Of a stretch of 64,000 nucleotides of DNA, positions 20,475 through 29,873 are shown one piece after another. The translations under genes and the position numbers were made by a program. Each line of letters opens with the position of its first letter. Position 1 is the stretch's first letter. This DNA is from SHZI01 sp963698405 (GTDB lineage: Bacteria > Pseudomonadota > Gammaproteobacteria > Steroidobacterales > GCA-2729495). A model generated the notes under the pieces. The model was not told the DNA's origin and did no database searches. It worked only from the letters and a program-made list of their open reading frames with translations. The DNA is taken from positions 4,034 to 68,033 of the forward strand of contig CAVOQT010000006.1 of NCBI GenBank assembly GCA_963698405.1, read 5' to 3'.

Positions 20475-21788
20475 ATGAAAAGGCTAGTAATACTTGGCGC
20501 CGCTGTAGCCGGCCTGACGGGCATCGCAGCGCATGCAGAAGTGTCTGACGCAGTCATCAAGAATGCGTTTGCACCCTACGAAAAGTCTGCACCCACTGCA
20601 GCCGGCTACAACCCGGCATGGCGCATCAATGACAAGAACGTGGATGCGCTGGAAGGCATTCTCGATCCCTTCACCTTCCGCTACGTGAAGAAGGGCTGGT
20701 TCGAAATCCCGACTACGCCCACCTTCTCGCTGCCGCAACATCCGAACTACATCGAGGCCACTCGCAAGGGTGCAGACAAGGTCAAGCTGGCGCCAGACGG
20801 CACACTGCAGAACTTCGATGCAGGGCGCCCCTTCCCCCAGGAACCTGATGCCAAGGACCCACAGGCGGGCCTGAAGCTGATGTGGAATTTCCAGCGCTCC
20901 ATCAATGCCGGCGACAGCGAGACCATCAACCCCTTCTGGTGGACCTTCCGCAATACCAAGACCGGGCAGAGCGAGCGGCAGCTGCGCTTCGACTGGCACT
21001 TCCTGAACTGGAAACACCGCACGATATTCGACCCGAAGCCGGATATCACGCCCAACCCCGGCCAGATCTTCCGCTCGATTTCGGCCAACGTACTCGAGCC
21101 TTTCGACCTGGCCAATACGCAGCTGCTGATCTGGCGCTACGAGAACGACCTGCAGCGTGATGACGGCTGGCTGTATCTGGGCTTCCAGCGGCGCGTACGG
21201 CGTCTGGCAGTCGGCCAGATCACCGATGCCTTCCTCGGTACCGATGCGATGATCGAGGACTTCGAGGGCTACAACGGTCGTCTCGATGACTACAAGTGGA
21301 CCTACAAGGGCACCCAGAACGTGCTGATGCCCTATGAGAAGCACAACGAACTGCCGGATCTGGACACCGAACCGAAGGGCGATCCGGACGGCTTCCGTTT
21401 CGTCAAGTTCGGTGGCCAGGGCAACTGCTTCCCGCAGGTCACCTGGCAGCTGCGCAAGTCCTACATCATCGAAGGCAACCCGAAGGATCCCAATCATCCA
21501 CTCAGCAAGCGGGTGATCTACATGGATTCCGAGAGCGCCACCCTGCCGATCGTGACCCTGTATGACCGCAAGGGCGCGCCGTGGAAGTACTTCCCGATCT
21601 GCAAGACGCACGCTGACCATCACCTGGCCAAGAACAAGGGCGTGGGTGTAGCGATCGATGACTGCGCGCTGTTCTTCGACGAGCAGGCGATGCACTGCAC
21701 CACGCTGCAGTTCAAGTCACACGTCAACCCGCAGGAAAATCCGCCGTCCATCTTCACCGTACAGAAGATGCGCTCGACGGGACGTTAA
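20475..21788 (+). CDS. DUF1329 envelope protein
   Basis: 437 residues, intact. The start at 20475 gives the signal peptide MKRLVILGAAVAGLTGIAA with cleavage after AHA. DUF1329 proteins are periplasmic beta-rich proteins distantly related to LolB-like carriers and are nearly always paired with DUF1302 proteins; here 17 bases separate them. The pairing with a divergent MMPL transporter suggests a trans-envelope lipid or hydrophobic-compound path. A strong terminator follows. Confidence 0.85.
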   Translation: MKRLVILGAAVAGLTGIAAHAEVSDAVIKNAFAPYEKSAPTAAGYNPAWRINDKNVDALEGILDPFTFRYVKKGWFEIPTTPTFSLPQHPNYIEATRKGADKVKLAPDGTLQNFDAGRPFPQEPDAKDPQAGLKLMWNFQRSINAGDSETINPFWWTFRNTKTGQSERQLRFDWHFLNWKHRTIFDPKPDITPNPGQIFRSISANVLEPFDLANTQLLIWRYENDLQRDDGWLYLGFQRRVRRLAVGQITDAFLGTDAMIEDFEGYNGRLDDYKWTYKGTQNVLMPYEKHNELPDLDTEPKGDPDGFRFVKFGGQGNCFPQVTWQLRKSYIIEGNPKDPNHPLSKRVIYMDSESATLPIVTLYDRKGAPWKYFPICKTHADHHLAKNKGVGVAIDDCALFFDEQAMHCTTLQFKSHVNPQENPPSIFTVQKMRSTGR

Positions 21789-21801
21789 GCCTTGCAAGCC
21801 C

Positions 21802-21840
21802 AAGGGCCCGTGATCATCCGGTCACGGGCCCTTTTCGTTT
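21802..21840 (+). terminator. Rho-independent terminator after DUF1329 gene
   Basis: A 12-base perfect stem AAGGGCCCGTGA / TCACGGGCCCTT with an 8-base loop is followed by TTCGTTT. It starts 13 bases after the DUF1329 stop. Confidence 0.85.
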
Positions 21841-21862
21841 GTAGGAGCGCCTTCAGGCGCGA
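21841..21862 (+). repeat. Single REP unit with GTAG head
   Basis: GTAGGAGCGCCTTCAGGCGC followed by GA, a variant of the palindrome seen at 14.7, 22.5 and 40.0 kb, directly after the terminator. Confidence 0.75.
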
Positions 21863-21886
21863 TATCTGTCCGCAGGAGCAACAGCC

Positions 21887-22528
21887 ATGACCGACCAGCA
21901 CCCCCACGCCAACCCACTCCGCGGTCGCTTCAACTCCTGGCTGCTCGCAAAGTACGAGGAAGATTTCCACGAGGAAATGGGTGAGCGGAAGCAACAGCAT
22001 ATAGGCTCCCTGAACGGCACCGTTGTGGAGATCGGCGCAGGCAACGGCGTGAACTTCCGCTACTACCCGCACGGCGTGCAGCTGATCGTCTATGAGCCCA
22101 ACCCCTACATGCATGAGCGCCTGCACAGGGCAGCCAGCAACTACGGGCTGAACTGCGAACTCCGTCCCGTCAGCGCCGGGCAGCTGGATCTGCCTGCGCA
22201 ATCGGTCGATGCCGTGGTCTGCACCCTGGTGCTGTGCACGGTCGAAGATCCCGGCCAGATCCTCCGCGAAGTGCGGCGGGTGCTGAAGCCCGGCGGAAAG
22301 TTATTCTTCCTGGAGCACGTTGCAGCACCACGGGGCAGCGGTCTGAGACGTGTACAGGATCTGCTGATGCGACCCTGGCGCTGGCTCTTCGAAGGCTGTC
22401 ATACGAATCGCGAGACTGCCGAACTGCTGGAGGCGGCTGGCTTTGAACGCGTAGAAATGGAACGCTTCAGTTCACGGAAGATGCCGCCGGTGATCGTGCC
22501 GGTCATCACCGGTGTCGCATACCGCTGA
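21887..22528 (+). CDS. Class I SAM-dependent methyltransferase
   Basis: 213 residues, intact. SAM-binding motif I VVEIGAGNG at 46-54, an acidic end of the second strand (YEPNPYMHERL), DLPAQSVDAVVCTLVLCTVED as motif II, and RVLKPGGKLFFLEHV as motif III. Overall it resembles the UbiE/phosphatidylethanolamine-methyltransferase group with a C-terminal hydrophobic stretch. A GCAGGAGCAA Shine-Dalgarno lies upstream. It ends against a palindrome that probably terminates both it and convergent fdhD. Confidence 0.82.
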   Translation: MTDQHPHANPLRGRFNSWLLAKYEEDFHEEMGERKQQHIGSLNGTVVEIGAGNGVNFRYYPHGVQLIVYEPNPYMHERLHRAASNYGLNCELRPVSAGQLDLPAQSVDAVVCTLVLCTVEDPGQILREVRRVLKPGGKLFFLEHVAAPRGSGLRRVQDLLMRPWRWLFEGCHTNRETAELLEAAGFERVEMERFSSRKMPPVIVPVITGVAYR

Positions 22529-22542
22529 AAGCACCACCTGCC

Positions 22543-22605
22543 GTAGGAGCGGCTTCAGCCGCGATTCTTCCTGCAAGAATAAATCGCGGCTGAAGCCGCT
22601 CCTAC
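22543..22605. repeat. REP palindrome pair with GTAG heads
   Basis: Two nearly identical GTAGGAGCGGCTTCAGCCGC units face each other around a 20-base centre and can form one long hairpin. They lie between convergent methyltransferase and fdhD genes; the outer TAG supplies the fdhD stop. Confidence 0.9.
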
Positions 22606-23504
22606 GGCAGGGTCGTCAGCTCCGCAACACGCTGCGGCCGCGAGTAGATCGTCACCCGTCCACCGCGCACGAAGCCGCCCAGCGTCACACCGAAGCGTTC
22701 GGCGATTTCGATGGCCAGCGAGGTCGGTGCAGAAACTGCCGCAATGATCTCGAAGCCGGCCCGGATGGCCTTGGTGATCATCTCGAGGCTGAGCCGACTC
22801 GACAGCAACACGCCGCAGCCGGACAGGTCCAAGTCCTTCAGCAGACACTTGCCGATCACCTTGTCGAGCGCATTGTGACGACCGAGATCTTCGGCAACAG
22901 CGATTATCCGTGCATTGCGATCGAAGACGGCCGCCGCATGCGCACCGCCGGTCTGCGTGAATACCGTCTGCAGTTTGCGCATCGCTGACATCAGTTCGTC
23001 GAACTGCGCGCTGCGCAGCCGGACCGTGTCCGCTACGGCCACCAGTCCTTCAACCAGGTTATCCACGGCTTCCCGGCCGCCGCACACACCGCAAGCACTG
23101 CCCATGATGACATTCCGGCGCCGCGGACTGACGCTGTCGGGGTCGACGAGCTGCACGCGGACGATGCCCGGATCGTTGCCGCAGACTTCCATCTTGCGCA
23201 GATCCTTGAGACTGCGGATCAGGCCTTCGGTGAACAGAAACCCGGCAGTCAGGGACAGCACTTCCGGGTCGTCGGTCGCTGCCAGTACGCCATGATCGCG
23301 ACTGAATCCCAGCACCTCGTGCAGCGAGGCGGTCGGCGTCCACATGAGCGTGAACCAGCCCACACTCTCGACATCGATGGTGAGCATCGCTTCTTCGACG
23401 ACCGGACAGTTCTCGCGGACTGGTGGCTGACCTGCACCCGGCAGAAAATACGCGGGCACCAGGCGCACGCCGTGCTGGACGGGTGGAGCAGGCTTTTCTT
23501 TCAT
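22602..23504 (-). CDS. fdhD: Formate dehydrogenase accessory sulfurtransferase FdhD
   Basis: 300 residues, intact. FdhD passes sulfur from IscS to the molybdenum cofactor so that the metal carries the sulfido ligand needed by formate dehydrogenases and relatives. The catalytic CGVCG is at residues 138-142, followed by the conserved QTGGAHAAA, EDLGRHNALDKVIG and SRLSLEMITKA. It lies downstream of a three-subunit molybdoenzyme on the same strand (20 bases after the anchor gene), so that enzyme is probably its client. The last codon is followed by TAG from the REP palindrome. Confidence 0.93.
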   Translation of the reverse strand: MKEKPAPPVQHGVRLVPAYFLPGAGQPPVRENCPVVEEAMLTIDVESVGWFTLMWTPTASLHEVLGFSRDHGVLAATDDPEVLSLTAGFLFTEGLIRSLKDLRKMEVCGNDPGIVRVQLVDPDSVSPRRRNVIMGSACGVCGGREAVDNLVEGLVAVADTVRLRSAQFDELMSAMRKLQTVFTQTGGAHAAAVFDRNARIIAVAEDLGRHNALDKVIGKCLLKDLDLSGCGVLLSSRLSLEMITKAIRAGFEIIAAVSAPTSLAIEIAERFGVTLGGFVRGGRVTIYSRPQRVAELTTLP

Positions 23505-23524
23505 CGGACTGCCGGGATCAACGA

Positions 23525-24385
23525 TCAGGGTCGGAAACTCATGATCGGCTCAAATACCCCGGCCTTGAAAATCAGCAAGCGGAAAGTGTAGTAGCCGGCC
23601 AAGCGTGCCGGTGGCAGCAATCATGGTCGCCAGCGGCACATTGCCGGCAAACCAGAGCAGAAAAACCGGCAGCAGCACACCTGCGCCGCAGACCAGTGCA
23701 AAAAACCATTTGGCATACAGCGTACGCGTAAGAAGTTCCGCCGATTTTCGCGCACCCGGCGAACCATGCCGTGCGGCGTGCAGCAGACTCAGCAGGACTG
23801 CAGCAACACACAAGTGCAGCAACAGGGCTACGGGCACCAGAAACTGTGCGGACTCGGGCACGGAAGCCAGCAGCAGCATCACGCCACCGGTGACTGAATA
23901 GACCAGGCTCGACACCGGGATCAGCCCGCTGTTCCATAGTGAAATCGCCGTGGAGTGCGACATCGCAAAGCCCTGATAGGTCATCACCACCAGCGCAGCT
24001 GCACCGGCCAGCAGTTTGAGCAAACCACCGAAGCCCGGTATGAAGCCCCAGAACATTCAGCAAGTGCAGAGCCGCCAAAACCGATGAAGCAGACGATGCC
24101 GATCAGCCCACGACTGATCCACGAACGGTCCGGGCGCAGAATGGCACGCCAGGATTTTCGCGGAACGCCCATGTGCGAGAGATGGAAGTACGTCTTGAGC
24201 AGCCCGGTAATCAGCAGGCCAGCAAGCATGCCCTGCGTTGATTCCAGCAGCAGCGAGACAAAAAACAGCCCGGCACCAAGTTCGCCAAAAAAGAACGCAC
24301 TGGCCATAGGGGTATCCCAGTAGCGCTGCAGGCGGTAGCCGAGCTTGAAACTGTCGCCGACAATGGGCAGGTCATTCACAGCCAT
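23525..24385 (-). CDS. Molybdoenzyme membrane anchor, DmsC/NrfD-like (frameshifted)
   Basis: About 287 residues with eight hydrophobic segments, e.g. ASAFFFGELGAGLFFVSLLL and LVVMTYQGFAMSHSTAISLW; it ends GYYTFRLLIFKAGVFEPIM, the ending typical of DMSO-reductase anchors. Frame breaks near 24055 and 23600; a short reading stops earlier at 23550. The protein should hold the complex in the inner membrane and exchange electrons with quinone. The N-terminal half mentions a conserved DRSWISRGL loop. Third gene of the alpha-beta-anchor operon. Confidence 0.8.
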
Positions 24386-24409
24386 GTTGTTTCCCCTCTG
24401 CTGCCGTCC

Positions 24410-25024
24410 TCAATCGATGTAATACACCTTGGGTCGGGTATTTTTCTCGGGCAGCGGCGGGCGGCCGCCGCGTTCGCGAATCAGTTTGCTCGGTTTGCTG
24501 TTCGGATCGTCGAGGTCGCCGAAGATCCGCGCATCGGTCGGACAGGTCACCACACAGGCCGGATCGAGCCCGGCATCGACGCGCCCGCTGCAGAAATCAC
24601 ACTTGGTGACCATGCCCGGCGTATAGCGCGGATAGCCTTGCTTCTCGAAGGCGGTGAGTTCACCGGTACCGAACAACCCGTCCTTGAAGGCTTCGGCCTT
24701 CATCTCACTGCGCTGGTCGTAGGGACAGGCGACGGCACAGGAACCGCAGCCGATACATTTTTCAGGATCGACCATGACGATGCCGTCCGGCCGCGTGTAG
24801 GTCGCACCGCTCGGACAGACCTTCTCGCAGGGCGCGTCTTCGCAGTGATTGCACAGCGTCGGGATGTACACGCGGTTGACGGCCGGATACACCCCGTATT
24901 CCTCACTGAGGGTACGCGTAAAAAACACACCATCGGGCAGCGAGTTTTCCTGCTTGCAGCCGATGACGCAGGCGTTGCAGCCGATGCAGCGCTTGAGGTC
25001 GAACACCATGCCATAGCGTGCCAT
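24410..25024 (-). CDS. Four-cluster ferredoxin-like beta subunit of molybdoenzyme
   Basis: 204 residues, intact. Four Cys groups for four [4Fe-4S] clusters: CIGCNACVIGCKQEN (from residue 13), CNHCEDAPCEKVCPSGAT, CIGCGSCAVACPY and CDFCSGRVDAGLDPACVVTC. This is the DmsB/PsrB/NrfC pattern; it relays electrons between the molybdenum subunit and the membrane anchor. Its start overlaps the alpha-subunit stop by one base. Confidence 0.92.
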   Translation of the reverse strand: MARYGMVFDLKRCIGCNACVIGCKQENSLPDGVFFTRTLSEEYGVYPAVNRVYIPTLCNHCEDAPCEKVCPSGATYTRPDGIVMVDPEKCIGCGSCAVACPYDQRSEMKAEAFKDGLFGTGELTAFEKQGYPRYTPGMVTKCDFCSGRVDAGLDPACVVTCPTDARIFGDLDDPNSKPSKLIRERGGRPPLPEKNTRPKVYYID

Positions 25025-27627
25025 CAGTGTTTCCTCCCCTTGCCCGGCTTGGCTATTTCATCCACCAGGTCATAGACCGAGCCACCCTTCTTCAGGTGCT
25101 CTGGCCAGTCCGGCAGTTTGGTGATCTTGATCTTGCACACCGTTTCCGGCTGGCCGGTCACACCATCGGTATTCTTGAGGTCATAGGGCAGCAGATCGTT
25201 GAAGTGCCCGCCGGCATGCTTGATGCCTTTCGACTGGGTCTTGGCCCGCGACAGTGCATTGGACACACCGAGGGTATCGGGATGCCAGCCTTCGGAGACA
25301 CCGATACGGCCGTAAATCTTGCCGTACGGCGACTCGACCCTGACGATATCCAGCGCCTTCAGACCCTGCTTTTCAGCCGTCTTCGGATTCAGCATGAGCG
25401 CGATATGCACCGGATCCCGGTACACGATGTCCTGAATCCACGGGTTGCTCAGACTCTCACCGAAGTTGATCTGGATATCCTTGAAGAATATGCCGTAGAG
25501 ATCGTACTCCGCAGGCTCGTTGTGCACCGGGTCCAGCCGGGCCGTCGGCAGCGGCTGATAGTCCTCCCAGGCCCATTCATGCCGGAAGGGCACCTTGGCT
25601 GCCTCCATCTTCTGCATGCAGGTCGTCGCGCACACTCACCATGTCCTCGATGTAGAAGTGCAGGCGCATGCCCTCCCAGGGCCGGTACCACTTGTCGAGG
25701 CGCCGCTCGGTCACCGCATGACCGTGCTCGACGTACCAGTCCAGATCCTTGCCGTTCCAGAGCAGACCCTTGCGGCGGGCGATCTCCTTGTCGGTGTACT
25801 TGATGCCCGGCTCGAGCTTCAGCTCGGGCTTCTGCACGAAGCCGAGCGCGAAGTTCATCACTTCGTTGTAGCTGTCGAGCACGCCGATACGCTCCGCCAG
25901 CTCGGAGAAGATCTCCTCCTCGCTCTTGGTGTCGTAGAGCGGCTCCACCGCCGGCTGCCGCATGCACATGCCTTCGGTGTGCGGCGGCTCGATCATGGTC
26001 ATGTTCCATGTTTCGAACACGTCGTTGGACGGCAGGATCACATCGGCCCACTGCGTCGTCTCGGTGGGGATCAGGTCCGATACTGCGATGAACTTCATGC
26101 TCTTCATGAACTCGAACCACTTCTCGCGCGGACCCTGCATGGCCCAGATCGGATTGGAGTGGCAGACGATCATGGTGTCGGGACGGAACTCGACGCCGAT
26201 ACTTCTCCGGATTGAGAAAGACTTCCAGATTCAGGTGCGGCGGATGTACGCCGACCGGGAAGTAGTCCATCAGGTGAAAGGTCTGCGGCGGATAGGCAAA
26301 CGGCGGCACCGGGCCGAGCTGATGCGGATTCGGCTTGATCATGCCGTTCTCGCCGGGCTCGATATGGCTGTGATCGACCCACTGGTCGTCCAGCGTCACA
26401 CCGATGTGCCCGCCCGGCGCATCGATGCAGCCGAGCAGGAAGTTCACCATCTTGAAGGCATGATTGGTCTGGAAACCGAGCTTGTGGCCCTGCGCGCCGC
26501 GATAGTAGTTGTAGGCGGCGGGCCGCAGCGGCATCACGCGGCCATCGATCTCGATCTTCGCATCGGTGGCAATGCCGGCCGCGTCGTACATCTCCTTCGC
26601 CATCCGCCGCACGGTAGCGGGCGGTATGGTCGTGACCTTCTCCATCGCTTCCGGTGAGCAGTCGGCGAGGATGTCCCTGAAGCGCTGGAAAGCCGGCTTG
26701 CAGGGCTTGCCGTCGACCGTGAAGGCACCTTCCAGGGCCAGCTTGCCGATGGTCGGATCGTCCCAGAGCCTGGCGCAATTGTCGACGCGTGTCCCAGACG
26801 TAGATCTTGCCCTCGGCGTTGCGGATGAAGTAACCGTCATCGCCGACCAGATAGGGCGCGTTGGTGTCCTTGCGCAGCGACTTGTAGTCGCACCAGCCCT
26901 CGCTGACCATCACATGGCACATGCTCAGGGCAAACTGCCGGTCGGTGGCCGGACGGATCGGCACCCACTCTTCGGACTTGGCAGCAGAAATCGAGAAACG
27001 CGGCTCGACCGTCACGCAGCGCATGCCGCGCATACGCGCATCAGCGACCCAGGCCGACTGTGCCGCCGCATGCAGGTGCGAGGAGAAGCCGTCGCCGGTG
27101 CCGTCATTCAGCCAGTAGTTGCAGTACTTGGCATCGTTGGCCGCCGCAAAGGCCGAATGCACATAGCCGTTGATCGGGTGATAGGCGCCGCCGCACATCG
27201 TGCCGCCGGACTGGAAGAAGTTGAAATTGCCGAAAGCCAGCGGCCAGACCCAGATGTTCATTTTCTGGAAATCTTCCAGCGACGGGATGATGCGGCGCGG
27301 ATCGGTCTGCAGGCAGTCCTTGAGCTTGTCGGCCACCAGCGTCAGCGCTTCATCCCAGCTGATCGGCACCCACTTCGGGTCGATGTTCGGCCCCTTCTCG
27401 GGATTGGTCCGTTTCAGCGGCTGCGTGAAGCGGTTGGGATCGTAGTGCCGCATGATCGCGGAATTGCCCTTCGGGCAGAGCTTGCCGCGGTTGGAGGGAT
27501 TGGTGGGATCGCCCTCGACCTTGTTGATGACACCGTCGTCGGTGACATGGATGAGGTTGGTGCAGGAGTGCAGGCACATCTTGCAGGTGGATCGCACCCA
27601 GCGACCGGGCTTGATGGAGTTGTGCAC
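25024..27627 (-). CDS. Molybdopterin oxidoreductase alpha subunit (frameshifted)
   Basis: About 867 residues of the DMSO-reductase superfamily. Near the N-terminus CKMCLHSC with a later LCPKG gives ligands C15, C18, C22 and C51 for one [4Fe-4S] cluster. C145 in SGGTMCGGAYH sits where the protein ligand to molybdenum is usually found. No twin-arginine signal is seen, so the enzyme may face the cytoplasm. The C-terminal cofactor domain has NPWIQDIVYRDPVHIALMLN. Frame breaks near 26800, 26205 and 25620; the start is GTG. Candidates are relatives of phenylacetyl-CoA:acceptor oxidoreductase PadB, polysulfide/thiosulfate reductases or an unstudied branch; sequence alone does not decide. Confidence 0.85.
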
Positions 27628-27938
27628 TGCGTCTGGGAGAAGCGGCCATTGCTAACCCTCGTATATCAACCGACGGTGGGCCAATCCGGCCCGCAGGGCC
27701 GGAGCATCATGGATGGCCCGATCATAGCACCGGCCTGCCGGGACGACTATCCCCGGCCCGCAGCATAGAGGCCCGATTCCGCAGGACTGCGTTTTCGGAA
27801 CGCCGCTTCTGCCAAGCCGCTGCTCGAAGCGCCGAGCCAGCCCGGGGGCGTTGGGCTACATTCGCATGACTTGACTGTTGCCCGCTCCAGTCCGTGCTGT
27901 TTCTGACTGCTTTCCGGCCCATCTCTGGACGTTAAAAC
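27628..27938. other. Divergent intergenic region between two operons
   Basis: 311 bases between the molybdoenzyme start (minus) and the catabolic operon (plus), so it should hold both promoters. The only structure I can point to is the perfect inverted repeat TCCGGCCC-GCA-GGGCCGGA at 27685-27703. No ribosome-binding site of note and no small gene is evident. Confidence 0.5.
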
Positions 27939-28935
27939 ATGCAGGAAATCCGGTCGGTCTGTGTCGTCGGCGCCGGCGCCATCGGCAGCCTGTTTGCCGG
28001 ACATCTCGGAACGCAGGTCGCGCAGATCAAAGTGCTGACGCGCCGCAAGGAACATGCTGCACAGCTGAATGCCAGAGGCTTGAAGGTCGCGGCAAGTCAA
28101 CACTGCAGGCCAGTATCCAGGCCGCCACTGATCCGGCCGAGCTCGGTGATGTCGATCTGGTGATCATCGCCACCAAGGCAACTGCCGTAGAAGCCAGCGC
28201 AAAGGCGATCGCTGGTCACTTCCCGTCGGCCACGGTGATGACCGTACAGAACGGGCTTGGCTGCGAGGACGTGGTGGCCCGTCACGGCAACTGGCCGATC
28301 ATCTCGGCAGTCACCTTCATGAGCGGCGTCCGCCATTCGGACACCGAGGTGGAGTACGAACTCGATACCGCAACCTGGATGGGCCCGTGGGCCGACGGCA
28401 GGCCGAGTTACGCCGATGTGCAGCAGGTCGCCGCGCTGATCGAGCGCTCGGGGCTCAAGGCCAAGGCCTTTCCCGATCTGCTGCCGGCACAGTGGTCGAA
28501 GCTGCTGTTCAACTCCTCGTGAACAGCATCGGCGCGCTCACTGATCTGCCGCATGTACAGGCTTTTGCGAAACGCGATGAGCCTCACCGATCTCGGTCAT
28601 CTGGTGCTACGCCATGATGGAAGAAGGCCGGCAGGTCGCGAGCTGCACTCGGCATCGAGCTGTACCGGGATCCGTGGGCGATGAACGTCGAGGCCGTCAG
28701 CCACGGGCAGACGGGCGACGACGAGTACGCCCACGTCTTCTCCATGCTCGAGGACATTCGCGCGCGAACGGGCTCACGGAGGTGGACTGGCTGACTGGCG
28801 CCGTGGTGCGCGAAGCGCAGCGGCTGGGCATCCCGGCACCGATTCACGAAACCCTGTACCGCCTGGTCAAGGCACGGGAAACAAGCTGGCAACGCCGGCC
28901 AGTCAACGGGAAATTGCACACGGGAGTCCGGCATG
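27939..28935 (+). CDS. Ketopantoate-reductase-like dehydrogenase 1 (several frameshifts)
   Basis: About 330 residues of the ApbA/PanE family. Begins SVCVVGAGAIGSLFAGHLG, an NADPH-binding Rossmann motif, then DLVIIATKATAVEAS and TVMTVQNGLGCEDVV, the family's TKA and QNG motifs; the C-terminal all-helical domain has NSIGALTDLPHVQ. Frame breaks near 28085, 28520, 28600, 28650 and 28770, so the exact end is uncertain; a TGA overlapping the next start at 28933 fits. First gene of the catabolic operon. Given the context it more likely reduces or oxidises a pathway 2-oxo/2-hydroxy acid than makes pantoate. Confidence 0.7.
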
Positions 28936-29856
28936 AAAGTCTGTATCGTCGGCTGCGGCGCCATCGGCAGCCTGTTCGCCGCACATCTGGCCACACTCGA
29001 GGATGTCGAGGTGTGGGCCTATGACCTCGACAAGGCGCACGTCGATGCCATCAATGCGGGCGGCCTGCGGCTGTCCGGCAAGAGCACGCTCCACTCGCAG
29101 CCGAAGGCCAGCAGCGATCGCTGCCGCAATTCCGCCCTGTGATTTCGGCATCGTGGCCACCAAGTCGCTGCACACGCGCCCGGCGATGGCAGCGACCGCA
29201 GCGATCTTCCGCAACGGCGCCGTCTGCTCGGTGCAGAACGGCGTCGGCAACGAGGAGATCATTGCCGAGTACGCACCGCGCGTGATGCGCGGCACCACCT
29301 TCCCGGCCGGGCGCATCGTCGAGCCGGGGCACGTGCAGCAGGATACCGGCGGCAAGACCTGGATCGGGCCCTTTGAGCCGAAGCCGGCCAGCATGGCTGA
29401 GGTCACTGCACTGGCCGCACGGCTTAGCGCAGTCCGGCATGGAAACGCTGGCCATGGAAGACGCGCGCGGCGCGCAGTGGACCAAGCTGATCTTCAACGC
29501 CGCCACCAATCCCATCGGCGCGCTCACCGGACTGCCGCATGGCGTGGCCTGCGACCAGACAGCGCGTGCGGGAACTCATCTCCGGCCTCGCAGCCGAGGG
29601 CGTGGCAGTCGCCAAAGCGCTCGGCATCACGCCGGACAGCGATCCCGAGAAACTCATCGATCACGCCCGCGAGGTCGCCTATCTGCACAAGGCCAGCATG
29701 CTGCAGGACGCGCTCGCCCACCGGCGCACTGAGATCGCGGCACTGAATGGCGGCATCGTGCAGTTCGGCGAGCAGACCGGCGTGCCGACGCCGCTGAACC
29801 GCGCGATCTGGGCGCTGATCGAAGGCATGGAACATTCCTGGACCCGCAAGGACTGA
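28933..29856 (+). CDS. Ketopantoate-reductase-like dehydrogenase 2 (frameshifted)
   Basis: About 308 residues, paralogous to the preceding gene: CIVGCGAIGSLFAAHLATLE, FGIVATKSLHTRPAM, VCSVQNGVGNEEII, KLIFNAATNPIGALTGLPHG. Frame breaks near 29110, 29430 and 29555. The two tandem copies differ in most positions outside the motifs, so they are an old duplication and may act on different intermediates. Stop at 29856 is 17 bases before the M24 gene. Confidence 0.75.
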
Positions 29857-29873
29857 ACGGCAAGGAACCGCAC

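Noticed and set aside
20484..21695. 403-codon open frame on the minus strand
   Set aside because: It is fully antisense to the intact DUF1329 gene and shows no family motif; long antisense frames are common at this GC content.
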